The position numbers were made by a program, and so were the translations under genes. A stretch of DNA of 64,000 nucleotides from Chloropicon primus (taxonomy: Eukaryota > Chlorophyta > Chloropicophyceae > Chloropicales > Chloropicaceae). Location of the stretch: assembly GCA_023205875.1 (NCBI GenBank), contig CP060769.1, forward strand, positions 310,001 through 374,000, given 5' to 3'. The first letter of the stretch is position 1. Each line of letters starts with the position of its first letter. Shown here one piece after another: positions 1 to 11,688 of this stretch. The notes below the pieces were generated by a model that saw nothing but the letters and a program-made list of their open reading frames with translations, did no database searches and was not told where the DNA came from.

Positions 1-1391
1 AGCACCTGCACGAGATCCTCGACAAGGGCTTCACCCTGTGCATGGACCAGCTGAAGATCGCCGACTTGAGGAGACTTTACACGCTCTGCGATCGGGTGGG
101 AAGTTTGGACTTGGTCAAGGAGTCTCTCTGCAACTACGTGAAGCAGAGAGCAGGGGAGTACGTCACGGACGACAAGAACAACTCACAGATGGTTCAGAAT
201 CTCATCAACCTGAAGGCGAACATCGACAAGGCCCTCCAGGAGTGTTTTGATAACAAAGAGAGCTTCCACGGCAGCCTCAAGGAAGCTTTCGAGTACAGTA
301 TTAACCTGAGGCAGAATAGGCCAGCCGAGCTCGTCGCGAAATACATCGATAGTAAGCTCAGGAGTGGCAACAAGGGCGGGGGGGATGAGGAGTTGGAGAA
401 CACTTTGGACGAGGTTCTCGTGATCTTCAGGTACATCTCGGGAAAGGATGTCTTCGAAGCATTTTATAAGAAGGACCTTGCCAAGAGGCTGCTTCTGGGA
501 AAGAGCTCTAGCATCGATGCTGAGAAGAGCACAATAGGGAAATTCAAGACTGAGTGTGGCAGCCAGTTCACCAACAAGTTAGAGGGCATGTTCAAAGACA
601 TAGACATCAGTAGGGACATCATGACTGGTTTCAAAAACAGCGCCCAGGTGCAAAGCAAGCTCAAGCATGGCCTCGAGCTGTACGTGAACGTGCTGACCAC
701 GGGGTACTGGCCCACGTATCCTCCGGTCGAGGCTAATTTGCCCTCGGAGCTTCGGGACTATCAAGACATCTTCAAGAAGTACTATTTAAGCAAACACTCT
801 GGCAGGAGGCTTGTTTGGCAGAACTCTCTAGGTCTGTGCGTCGTGAAGTGTAAATTTAACAAGGGCACAAAGGAGCTTGTGGTCTCCTTGTTCCAAACTG
901 TGGTGCTGATGTTGTACAACGACGAGGACAAATTGACGTACGACGACATCGAGAAGGCGACTGGGATAGAGGCAAAGGAGCTGAAGAGGACGCTCCAGAG
1001 CCTGTCCCTCGGTAAAGTCCGCGTTCTGCTCAAGGAACCGAAAACGAAGGAAGTGAACAGGGCGGATACCTTCACCTTCCACAAGGACTTCAAGGCTCCT
1101 CTTTACCGACTGCGGATCAACAACATTCAAATGAAGGAGTCTCAGGAGGAGAACCAGAACACCACAGAGCGGGTCTTCCAAGACAGGCAGTATCAGGTCG
1201 ATGCGGCCATTGTAAGGATAATGAAGTCCCGAAAAACGCTCAGCCACACCCTGCTGATCTCTGAGCTCTACAGCCAGCTGCGGTTCCCCATGAAGCCTTC
1301 TGATCTGAAGAAGCGGATAGAGTCCCTCATCGACAGGGAGTACTTGGAGCGGGACGACGAGAATGCTCAGATATACAATTACTTGGCTTAG
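1..1391 (+). CDS. CUL4: Cullin-4 (3' part), CRL4 ubiquitin-ligase scaffold
   Basis: The reading frame is open from base 3 to the TAG at 1389-1391, so the gene is cut by the left edge; about 463 C-terminal residues are present. Cullin-4 is the scaffold of CRL4 ligases: the missing N-terminus binds DDB1 and the visible C-terminus binds RBX1 and carries NEDD8. Seen here are the cullin homology region (ending near YWPTYPP and the winged-helix segment LTYDDIEKATGI) and the C-terminal neddylation domain. The lysine in IVRIMKSRK (codon 1224-1226) is the expected NEDD8 acceptor. The tail RIESLIDREYLERD...IYNYLA is the cullin signature. The segment TTERVFQDRQYQVDAAIVRI favours CUL4 over CUL1 or CUL3. 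No intron is seen in this part. It converges on the decarboxylase gene, with only 49 bp between the stops. Confidence 0.93.
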   Translation, partial: HLHEILDKGFTLCMDQLKIADLRRLYTLCDRVGSLDLVKESLCNYVKQRAGEYVTDDKNNSQMVQNLINLKANIDKALQECFDNKESFHGSLKEAFEYSINLRQNRPAELVAKYIDSKLRSGNKGGGDEELENTLDEVLVIFRYISGKDVFEAFYKKDLAKRLLLGKSSSIDAEKSTIGKFKTECGSQFTNKLEGMFKDIDISRDIMTGFKNSAQVQSKLKHGLELYVNVLTTGYWPTYPPVEANLPSELRDYQDIFKKYYLSKHSGRRLVWQNSLGLCVVKCKFNKGTKELVVSLFQTVVLMLYNDEDKLTYDDIEKATGIEAKELKRTLQSLSLGKVRVLLKEPKTKEVNRADTFTFHKDFKAPLYRLRINNIQMKESQEENQNTTERVFQDRQYQVDAAIVRIMKSRKTLSHTLLISELYSQLRFPMKPSDLKKRIESLIDREYLERDDENAQIYNYLA

Positions 1392-1440
1392 CGTTGTATT
1401 ATATTCTTTTATTTCCTTTTGCTCGTGTGGGAGCTACCAC

Positions 1441-3162
1441 TCAAGCCTTGCTGGGGAACCCCTCCTCCCCAATGGCCTCCATGCGCTCAAGCATCTGGTC
1501 CACGTCATCGAAAGTGACGTTGTCGGCGTTGGCGAACACAATCCGAAAGAAGTTAGGCTTGCCGTCCAGTGGTTGGAATCCAATGAGGGCATCCCCCGTC
1601 TGCTGCATCCTGTTCTTGATGTAGGGAGCGACTTTGGCGATCCTGTCCAGCGCATGTTTGTCCGCAGTGGAAAAATCGAATGGTCTCAGAGCCCGAGGCA
1701 CGTACCAGAATCCTACATTGGTGCACGACCGGGGGAAGGTCAGAGCAAACTTGCCCCCAGAACTTTCAATTCTCTCCTGAATGTGGTCAGCCAGAGCGTA
1801 CAGGTGGTCCACCCGCTTCTCGAGGCCTACGTCCCCGTACGCCTTCCACATGAGCCACAACTTGGCGGCATCCGCGCGCTAAATGATCGAAATCCACAAG
1901 AGTCAGTCCGGTGAAAAAAAATGAGCGATGAGCATCTCCCGCTATCAGTAACTTACCCGGCCGCATTGAATCGTTTTGTCGCCGACATCATACTCCGTGT
2001 AGAGCTTGTCGGGCTGAAAAAGATACTCAGCAGATGTACCGTTGCATTCGTGCAAAGTATCTTTGTGTCTGGTGAGGAAGATGGAGCACTGCATGGTGGC
2101 GCCCAGCATCTTGTGGGGATTCCACGCGTAAGAGTCCGTCCTGCTCGCCCCATGCATCGTGTGCCTCTGCCTTCTCGATAGCAGGGCCCCGCCCCCCCAA
2201 GCTGCATCAATGTGCATCCAGACCCCGTGCTCGGAGCACACATCGGCGATCTCGTCAAACTTGTCGTACCCACCCCTAACGGTCGTTCCCGCAGTGGCAC
2301 CGACGAAGAAGGGAACCTTTCCCTCCGCCTTGGACTTGAGGATGGCCTCTTCCAACTTTTCAGTGACCATCGCCCCCGTGTCACGGTCGGTGGGGATAGT
2401 GATCAAATTGTCTGTCCCCAAGCCCATCGTCATTGCCGATTTTTTGTACGAGTAGTGCGAGTGGTCCGAGGTGAAGGCGACCAGATTTGGTCCGCCGTTC
2501 ATACCCCTCGTCTTCCACTCCGGATCTGCCCTGTGCCTCGCGAGCAGCATCCCGTACAGATTCGCTATCGAGCCTCCAGGCACCAGAAGGCCATCGTATC
2601 CCCCCTCGAATCCGATGAGCCTGGCACAGCGGCGCAAGACCTCCGCCTCCATCACGGTGTACACCGGCGCAACTTCGTACGTGTGGACGTTAGTGTTCGT
2701 CGCAGCGATCATCCAATCCGCGAGAATCGAAAGGGGATCCCCGCGAGAGTACAACTGGTTGAAGAACAGTGGGTGGGCCGTGTTCACAGAATTTTCCAAG
2801 ACGCACTCGACGGCCGCGAGGAGCTCGTCCACGCCAGCCACCTCTTCCGTCCCCGTGATTTCCAGACCGCATCCCGTTGCACGAAATGCTTTCTTCAATT
2901 CACCCGGGCTCTTCAACCTGACCACGGGCTGGGACCCGACAGAAGCGCCTCTGACATACTCCAATAGCTTCCTCGCTCCCTGTTCCAAGACGTCCTCCGC
3001 CGTTCCTCCCTTTGGAGCAACGATTTGATTCTGGCTCCCGTTCGTGGTCGTGCTCGTGATTGGTCTTGCCACTCGGTCCTTGGATGCCGCCCCGACCCTG
3101 AGCAACCTCCCTCCTCGCCCACTCACCGCCTTCCACAGCGACCTGGCTGGCAACCGTGCCAT
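1441..3162 (-). CDS. Group II PLP-dependent decarboxylase (GAD/CSAD-like), two exons
   Basis: Exon 1 is 3162-1957 and exon 2 is 1878-1441; the 78-bp intron (1956-1879) has GTAAGT and AG borders and joins codons in phase 0 (QCGR then RADAAKLWLMW), as in the family. The product is about 547 residues. It belongs to the glutamate/cysteine-sulfinate/aspartate decarboxylase family, which uses pyridoxal phosphate to remove an alpha-carboxyl group. Visible motifs are FFNQLYSR, the HIDAAWGGG segment and the cofactor lysine in WNPHKMLGA. The ATG at 3162 was chosen because the next residues (MARLPARSLWKAVSGRGG) look like a mitochondrial or plastid presequence; upstream codons run into the tandem repeat. 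Substrate (glutamate, cysteine sulfinate or aspartate) cannot be decided from sequence. Its 5' flank holds the 183-bp array and the shared motif. Confidence 0.88.
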
Positions 3163-3267
3163 ACCTTCTCCTCCTTTGCACAAGCGGAACCTCGAGTCCC
3201 GCGTCAAACCAAGCAAGCAATGGAGATTAGATTCCGCCTGCCGATCCTCCTCTTCGCCCCTCTCTCG

Positions 3268-3856
3268 CTCTCGTCGCCAAATTCCTCGCTGATTGCGGTC
3301 CACTCCCTCACTTCCCTCGCTAGGAATCAATCTCCTTCACAAGGCGTCTCCTCGAGTCAATCCTTTGCCAATGCCGTCAACCAAGGTACTGATGGAAAGA
3401 TCGCGAGACCCAATATCGCGTGATACCCTTGTCACACGCTTCCTCGGTCTCTCTCGTCGCCAAATTCCTCGCTGATTGCGGTCCACTCCCTCACTTCCCT
3501 CGCTAGGAATCAATCTCCTTCACAAGGCGTCTCCTCGAGTCAATCCTTTGCCAATGCCGTCAACCAAGGTACCGATGGAAAGCTCGCGAGACCCAATATC
3601 GCGTGATACCCTTGTCACACGCTTCCTCGGTCTCTCTCGTCGCCAAATTCCTCGCTGATTGCGGTCCACTCCCTCACTTCCCTCGCTAGGAATCAATCTC
3701 CTTCACAAGGCGTCTCCTCGAGTCAATCCTTTGCCAATGCCGTCAACCAAGGTACCGATGGAAAGCTCGCGAGACCCAATATCGCGTGATACCCTTGTCA
3801 CACGCTTCCTCGGTCTCTCTCGTCGCCAAATTCCTCGCTGAATGCGGTCCACTCCT
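3268..3856. repeat. 183-bp tandem array, three full copies plus a partial
   Basis: Units begin at 3268, 3451, 3634 and (partial) 3817, exactly 183 bp apart and differing at only a few bases, so the array is young. Each unit starts CTCTCGTCGCCAAATTCCTC and contains one copy of the shared motif (3392, 3575 and 3758). The array begins about 100 bp upstream of the decarboxylase start. No coding function is inferred; the in-frame 61-codon reading in each unit simply follows from 183 being divisible by 3. Confidence 0.95.
3392..3411 (-). promoter_or_regulatory. Shared 5'-flank motif, decarboxylase copy (repeated at 3575 and 3758)
   Basis: Read on the minus strand this is close to the consensus ACGTCTCGCGATCTTTCGAT, followed by a GTACCTTGGT block that also occurs at the PCF11 copy. 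It lies about 230 bp 5' of the decarboxylase ATG, and two further copies come with the array. Function is unknown. Confidence 0.55.
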
Positions 3857-4413
3857 CCCCCTCCAGGACGCCCTTGAGCTCCTCCTTCCTCCTCTCTCTG
3901 CAACATTTCCACCGGACGTTTCCATACGGAAATATGCTATATTTCCATTTTAGGGTTAGGCGGTCCTCTCCAGTTTCCAAGAGACCACGGACTATCAAGG
4001 GTGGAAAGAGGTGAGTTTGAAGGCGAGTGATGTGCGAGCAGGGGGTGTGAGGGAAAGAAAGGTGGAATCTTGCGGCAGACGACTTCTTCCTCTTTCCAAT
4101 GAACCGTCTCTTGAAAGAAATGGTTGAGTTTGAGGGTGCTTGAGGACTGACACAAGTTTGGTTTCGCTCCAAGGTTTGCTTGTGGCTAGACAAGGTCGAG
4201 GGCTTGGGTGCTACGGTGTGGGTGAGAGGGCAGGGAGAAGGGTGCTGGTCACTGGCCTGGATAACCTTATCACATCCAACAACGCAGACAAGGGAAAGGG
4301 GTGGACGAAGAGTCACCAGCATATTAACTGTTGATTGATTGATTGATTGATTGATTGTGTCTCTCTGTGTGCGTGCGTGTCAAAGAGAGTTTCCTTGAGC
4401 GGGGTTGGTCACG
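3857..4413. other. Spacer between array and V-ATPase gene: palindrome, telo-box, GATT repeat
   Basis: Not coding by inspection. It holds the palindrome-like TTTCCATACGGAAA at 3919-3932, a TTTAGGGTTAGG telomere-like box at 3951-3962 and a (GATT)n run at 4331-4357 just before the V-ATPase leader. Confidence 0.7.
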
Positions 4414-6438
4414 ATGGAGAGGCAAGAGAGAGAGTCCGAGCTCGGACTCGTGAAGAAAGTCTCGGGACCTGTGGTTGTCGCTGAGAGAATGTTCGGTGCT
4501 GCCATGTACGAGCTTGTTCGTGTGGGTTCAGACAAACTTATTGGTGAAATTATCCGTCTCGAGGGAGATACTGCTACGATACAGGTATGTTGTCGAGGAA
4601 GCCACGGAGTTGAAAGGTTTCACTGCCAGGTTTTCGATGTCAGAAAGCTAATTGGTTTTCTTTTGCCTTTCCTTTCCTTTCCTTTCCCCGCTCCCGTTCG
4701 TCGTCATCGGTCGTAGGTGTACGAGGAGACTGCTGGGTTGACCGTGGGGGATCCCGTGCTGAGGACTGGCGCGCCGCTGTCCGTGGAGCTCGGTCCAGGC
4801 CTCCTCGGAAACATCTTCGATGGTATTCAGAGGCCTCTGAAGGACATTGCGAGGCAGTCGGGCGATGTCTTCATCCCAAGGGGCGTAGCGGTCACCGCGC
4901 TGGACACGGTGAAGCAGTGGGAGTTCAACCCAACCGTCCAAGTTGGTGACAGAGTGACTGGTGGAGACATTTATGGCACGGTCCCAGAGAACACCCTGCT
5001 CGATCACAAGCTCATGCTTGCTCCTGGAGCAATGGGAAACGTCACGTACGTCGCGGAGAGGGGCAACTACACGGTGGAGGACGAGGTCATCGAAGTGGAG
5101 TTCAACGGCAAGAGGACCAAGTACAGCATGAAGCAGCTGTGGCCAGTGAGAACGCCAAGGCCTGTGGCCAAGAAGTACTTGGCGAACACGCCGCTGTTGA
5201 CCGGGCAGAGGGTTCTTGATGTTCTCTTCCCAGGCGTCTTGGGTGGTACCTGCGCGATCCCTGGTGCTTTCGGCTGCGGAAAGACGGTCATCTCCCAAGC
5301 CTTGAGTAAGTACAGTAACGCCAATGGTATCATTTACGTAGGATGCGGAGAGAGAGGCAACGAGATGGCCGAAGTCCTGGCAGAGTTCCCAACGCTGACG
5401 ATGACGACGCCCGAGGGCGTGGAGGAGTCCATCATGAAGCGAACGACGCTGGTGGCGAACACCAGTAACATGCCTGTAGCGGCTAGGGAGGCGTCCATCT
5501 ATACGGGGATCACGCTCGCGGAGTACTTCAGGGACATGGGCTACCACTTTGCTATGATGGGAGACTCCACTTCGAGGTGGGCAGAGGCTCTGAGAGAGAT
5601 ATCCGGTCGACTAGCGGAGATGCCTGCAGATAGTGGTTACCCTGCATATCTTGCCGCAAGGCTTGCTAGCTTTTACGAGAGGGCGGGGAGAGTCGAGTGC
5701 CTGGGGTCTCGGCCGCAGAGAGAGGGATCCGTCACGATTGTGGGAGCGGTCTCACCCCCCGGTGGTGACTTCAGTGACCCGGTGACGGCGGCCACCCTTG
5801 GTATCGTCCAAGTGTTCTGGGGCTTGGACAAGAAGCTCGCACAGAGGAAGCATTTCCCTTCGGTTAACTGGCTGATCTCTTATTCCAAGTACGACAAGGC
5901 GCTGGAGCCCTTTTACGACAACTTCGAGTACTGGCACTCGAAGGAGGGGTCGGGCTCCGCCGGGAGTATCGACAGAGGAGAGTCCCTGACGGAGTTGAGG
6001 AGGGAGGCGAGGAAGATCTTGCAGAAGGAAGACGAGCTGAACGAGATCGTCCAGCTTGTTGGAAAGGACTCTCTGGCTGAGGCCGATAAGGTGTGCCTGG
6101 AGACGGCGAGAATCATCAAGGACGATTTCCTCGCTCAGAACGCCTTCACGCCGTACGACAAGACTTGCCCCCTGTACAAGTCCGCGGGAATGCTGAGGAA
6201 CATCATCGCGTTCTACAACCTCGCGACTGCTGCGGTGGAGAGGACCACCGCCTCGAGGGGCGTCACGGGCGGGGACAAGATCACCTTCAACCAGATCAAG
6301 GCTCAGCTCGGCGACCTGATGTACAAGGTCAGTTCCCAAAAGTTCCAAGACCCGGCGGACGGGGAGGCCACGCTGAGAAAGTACTTCAGTGACCTGAACG
6401 AGGAGATCTCCGAGGCTTTTGCTCAGCTCACAGAGTAG
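4414..6438 (+). CDS. VMA1: V-type proton ATPase catalytic subunit A, two exons
   Basis: Exons 4414-4584 and 4717-6438 are joined across a 132-bp GTATGT...TAG intron in phase 0, giving [19 protein letters not shown]; the product is 630 residues, close to the usual length. The subunit hydrolyses ATP in the V1 head of the vacuolar proton pump. Walker A is GAFGCGKT (about residues 240-247) and the catalytic segment [13 protein letters not shown] follows. The A-subunit-specific insert between the N-terminal barrel and the nucleotide-binding domain is present ([14 protein letters not shown] to WPVRTPRPV). The ATG at 4414 is the first in frame. It converges with the ARF1 gene. No oddity was seen. 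Confidence 0.97.
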
Positions 6439-6599
6439 GCAGCAGGACCAGGCTCGACTTTGTAACATTCTTCAAACAAATGAAAAACCTTTTGACATAG
6501 TATTTAATATACGCGATGCACCGTGGTGTTGGACCATACCTAATCACACTCCTCACACTTCATCACACTCAGCTAAAAAGCCAGGGGGCCGAGGACCCC

Positions 6600-8250
<1,651 letters not shown>

Positions 8251-8330
8251 GAAGAGGGACGTGTTTGTGGAGGAAGGGGACGAGGGCGGGGGCGAGGAAA
8301 GGGAGACCAAGTCACACGGATCGATAGTAG

Positions 8331-8350
8331 AGATCGAAATCTTTCGATCG
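8331..8350 (+). promoter_or_regulatory. Shared 5'-flank motif, RAD51C array copies
   Basis: AGATCGAAATCTTTCGATCG matches the core CTTTCGAT with the downstream ATACCTCGGTGG block. The motif recurs at about 8501, 8671, 8841, 9010 and 9180 in step with the 170-bp array, and reads in the RAD51C direction. Confidence 0.5.
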
Positions 8351-9350
8351 ATACCTCGGTGGAAGATTTTGACCACGGATCAGACCAACTGAGGAGGCAT
8401 CGAGGCACGGAGGCACAGAGTAAGAGGGACGTGTTTGTGGAGGAAGGGGACGAGGGCGGGGGCGAGGAAAGGGAGACCAAGTCACACGGATCGATAGTAG
8501 AGATCGAGATCTTTCGATCGATACCTCGGTGGAAGATTTTGACCACGGATCAGACCAACTGAGGAGGCATCGAGGCACGGAGGCACAGAGGAAGAGGGAC
8601 GTGTTTGTGGAGGAAGGGGACGAGGGCGGTGGCGAGGAAAGGGAGACCAAGTCACACGGATCGATAGTAGAGATCGAAATCTTTCGATCGATACCTCGGT
8701 GGAAGATTTTGACCACGGATCAGACCAACTGAGGAGGCATCGAGGCACGGAGGCACAGAGGAAGAGGGACGTGTTTGTGGAGGAAGGGGACGAGGGCGGT
8801 GGCGAGGAAAGGGAGACCAAGTCACACGGATCGATAGTAGAGATCGAGATCTTTCGATCGATACCTCGGTGGAAGATTTGACCACGGATCAGACCAACTG
8901 AGGAGGCATCGAGGCACGGAGGCACAGAGGAAGAGGGACGTGTTTGTGGAGGAAGGGGACGAGGGCGGTGGCGAGGAAAGGGAGACCAAGTCACACGGAT
9001 CGATAGTAGAGATCGAGATCTTTCGATCGATACCTCGGTGGAAGATTTTGACCACGGATCAGACCAACTGAGGAGGCATCGAGGCACGGAGGCACAGAGG
9101 AAGAGGGACGTGTTTGTGGAGGAAGGGGACGAGGGCGGGGGCGAGGAAAGGGAGACCAAGTCACACGGATCGATAGTAGAGATTGAGATCTTTCGATCGA
9201 TACCTCGGTGGAAGATTTCGACCAGAGGAGACCACAGATCAAGGCATCGAGGCATCGAGGCACCGAGGACAGAGGAAGAGGGTCGTCGTGTTTGTGGAGG
9301 AAGGGGGCGAGGACGGTGGCGAGGGAGTCCGACGGATCGATAGTAGATAG

Positions 9351-9384
9351 ATCGGGAGCTTTCGATCGACGCCTCGGTGGAACG
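9351..9384 (+). promoter_or_regulatory. Shared 5'-flank motif, copy nearest RAD51C
   Basis: GGGAGCTTTCGATCGACGCC followed by TCGGTGGAACG aligns with the array copies and with the PCF11 copy. It lies about 330 bp 5' of the RAD51C ATG, in the same sense. Confidence 0.5.
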
Positions 9385-9693
9385 TTCGGATCGTTCGGAT
9401 CAGGCAAAGCATTTGCTGGTTCAATCCGGAGAGAGAGAGAGAGAGACAGAGGGGCCTTGTTTGGTGACTGACCAGGCGGACGACTCCGGTGGGGAAGGAC
9501 TTTACCTTTGATCCGTGCCACGGCTTGAAGATCTTTCGAGCCTCATTGCCCCGATGAGGGTGCGGCGTCACCATCGTCACCGTCACATCACTCCTCAGTA
9601 GGAGTTTGTTTGCTCCTTCCTTCCAGAGCAGCTAACGCGCACAATCCACCCGCAGCACACATACGCCGCATCATACAGACAACCACCACCACC

Positions 9694-10734
9694 ATGTACA
9701 GCAACGACAGCCGCAGCAACGCGGCGACGTCAACGACGACGTGCCTGGATGCCCACCTGGTGGCTTGTCCTCCAAAGTTGAGGCGGGCCCTCGTCGATGC
9801 CGGCTTCAACAACGTGCACGACGTGTGCCACCTGTCCGCGATGGACCTCGCCAGGGAGCTGGGGACGACGCCAGAGGAGGCCCAGCAGGTGATAGACTTG
9901 GCGAAGACCAAGGCGGTCGGGGCGTACCTGGGGAACTCCGTGACCTTTCGCACGGCCCTGGAGCTGTTCGAGAACCCGTGCGAGAGGATCCCCCTGGGGA
10001 TCCCTCGGCTGGACGCGGCCCTGGGCGGAGGCATAAGCGCCGGCCAGGTGACCGAGATCTGCGGCCCGCCGGGGGCGGGGAAGACCCAGATCAGCATGCT
10101 CCTGTCCGTGACCGCGATAGCCGGAGGGGGCAGCACCAGGGACTCCGCCGCCGGCCGCGCCTCGTGCTCGGACCGGGGGGTCCTGTACATCGACACGGAG
10201 GGAAGCTTCGTGCCGGAGAGGGTGGAGGAGATCGCCAGGGGGGTGCTGGGCTCCGAGGCGGCCACGAGGCAGCTTCTGAGCCAGATCCAGTACGTCAGGG
10301 TCCACAGCCAGGTGGAGCAGCTGGCCCTCGTGAGCGACCTGGCGAGCCACCTCGAGAGGAATAGGAACATCAAGCTCGTGGTCCTCGACTCGGTCGCGTT
10401 CCACATGAGGTCCGGGGCGACATCGACCTCGGGGGACAAGCTCGACTTCAGCAAGAGGCAGCACTCCCTGGCCAACATGTTCCACCTGCTGACGAAGCTC
10501 GCGGTGGAGAACAAGTGCTGCGTCTGGGTGACGAACCACATCACGGTGAGGAAGGCCGAGGGGGGGGACGGTGCCAAGGTCGTGCCGGCGCTGGGCGATC
10601 TGTGGGCCCACGTGCCGGCGGAGAGGTTCTTCGTTTGGAACACGGACGACTTCCGAGGCCTCCTCCTGCACAAATCCCCCTCCAGCCCCCAGGTGCTCGT
10701 CGACTTGAACCGGGAGACGGGCCTCTTCGCGTAG
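9694..10734 (+). CDS. RAD51C: RAD51 paralogue, RAD51C-like recombinase
   Basis: The product is 346 residues with no intron; 9694 is the first ATG in frame. RAD51C acts in homologous recombination, in BCDX2 and CX3 paralogue complexes that load RAD51 and process junctions. The N-terminal helix-hairpin-helix region (LRRALVDAGFNNVHDVCHLS) precedes the RecA core. Walker A is GPPGAGKT at about 124-131, and YIDTEGSF and Walker B LVVLD (about 228-232) follow. The C-terminal VPALGDLWAHVPAERFF resembles the RAD51C motif VPALGESWGH rather than RAD51 or DMC1. RAD51B or XRCC3 remain possible. Codon third positions are strongly G/C, more than in neighbouring spacers. It carries the 170-bp array and the shared motif in its 5' flank. 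Confidence 0.82.
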   Translation: MYSNDSRSNAATSTTTCLDAHLVACPPKLRRALVDAGFNNVHDVCHLSAMDLARELGTTPEEAQQVIDLAKTKAVGAYLGNSVTFRTALELFENPCERIPLGIPRLDAALGGGISAGQVTEICGPPGAGKTQISMLLSVTAIAGGGSTRDSAAGRASCSDRGVLYIDTEGSFVPERVEEIARGVLGSEAATRQLLSQIQYVRVHSQVEQLALVSDLASHLERNRNIKLVVLDSVAFHMRSGATSTSGDKLDFSKRQHSLANMFHLLTKLAVENKCCVWVTNHITVRKAEGGDGAKVVPALGDLWAHVPAERFFVWNTDDFRGLLLHKSPSSPQVLVDLNRETGLFA

Positions 10735-10908
10735 ATCAGGCGCAAAAGCGTAAGCGGTGAAAAAGACAAACTACATTACAACATTACAACTCACTCCCTG
10801 GGCGAAGCGCAACAAAAAGAAGTAGAAGATCCCTCTTCTTCTATCTTTTCTTGCTCGGCTTGTTGTGCTTTTTTTCTTGGTTGTTGCGGGTTCGGTCGGA
10901 AGCCCCGC

Positions 10909-11688
10909 TCAATCGTCGCGGCTCTTCCAGGCCGCGATGGCGGCGACTCCCGCGACGAGGACGACGAGAGCCATCTTTCCAAAGGCCATTCCCGACCTTC
11001 CTGAGAAAAACGCGGCCGGCACGCGGGCGCACCCAACGAGCATCTCCTTCTCTCTCTCCGTGTACTTGTTCCTTGGCAGCTTGATCACCTGGAAGGCTTT
11101 GAGGGATGTGAGATCCACGCCCTCGTTGAGGGCCTCGACCTCAGTCATCTTGATTCCACGCTTTTCAATGATGTCCTCGATAGATTCGCCCTTCCTTACC
11201 GGGTAGGCACGGTACTTGCCTCTCCCCTTCACTCCGTCGAGGATCTCTCTGTCCCTCTCGGAGAGCTTGCTGGACGGGAGCAGGATGGTCTGCCCCTCCT
11301 CGATGACATCCTTCTTCAGCCCGTGGTTCACCGAAAGAATGTCGTCAATCTTCACGTCTGCGCGCACGAGTGAGGGCCCGCGTACATCGCGATCAACAAC
11401 GGCAACGACAACGACAACGACAACGAGAGAGAGAGAGAGAGAGAGTTTCCGTGGTGGTTAGCGTTGTACACCCACGCCAGAGGGCGAAACGAGGCGTTGC
11501 GTTGGCGGATGCCGCTCACCTCTCTTTTGGGAGATTTTGAAGATGGTGTCCCCCTTTCTGACCGTGTACGGCCTCACGAGCATGGCCCTCGTGGTCAGCC
11601 TCGCGGAGCGAGCGCTCGTGCGTGCGACGGAAACCCTTGGCCTTGGCCCCGAGCACAAGCTCGTCGATGCGTTCTTCGTCACGTTCAT
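10909..11688 (-). CDS. Two-LysM membrane protein, probably plastid-targeted, two exons
   Basis: Exon 1 is 11688-11520 and exon 2 is 11357-10909; the 162-bp intron has GTGAGC and CAG borders and includes a GA run. The splice falls inside the first LysM and restores KISQKR-D-VKIDDILSVNHG. The product is about 205 residues: a Ser/Arg-rich N-terminus resembling a transit peptide (1-36), LysM1 (about 39-85), LysM2 (about 108-155, VRKGESIEDIIEKRG) and a C-terminal hydrophobic anchor (MALVVLVAGVAAIAAW). LysM folds bind GlcNAc-containing glycans. Proteins of this layout are known in plant and algal plastids, where a peptidoglycan-like ligand is only suspected. The start at 11688 is the best in-frame ATG; the targeting call is inference. 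Confidence 0.8.

Larger units (their letters stand above)
8251..9385. repeat. 170-bp tandem array, six near-identical copies plus one degenerate
   Basis: Units start at 8251, 8421, 8591, 8761, 8930 and 9100, with a diverged seventh at 9274; spacing is 169-170 bp. Each contains the palindromic words CGGATCGATAG and TTTCGATCGATACCTCGGTG. Copies differ at one to three positions, consistent with recent expansion. The array sits in the divergent ARF1/RAD51C spacer and ends about 310 bp before the RAD51C ATG. The long frames through it on either strand are repeat translations, not genes. Confidence 0.95.

Noticed and set aside
3268-3856. CRISPR-like appearance of the 183-bp array
   Set aside because: Whole units are repeated without unique spacers, units are far too long, and the genome is eukaryotic.
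8482-9521. Long minus-strand frames of 176-257 codons in the 170-bp array
   Set aside because: They repeat the same peptide block per unit and break where unit spacing changes by one base; they follow from the repeat, not from a gene.
9610-9693. N-terminal extension of RAD51C from 9610
   Set aside because: The upstream frame starts at TTG, not ATG, and adds residues unlike any RAD51 paralogue; the first ATG at 9694 precedes the expected N-terminal domain.
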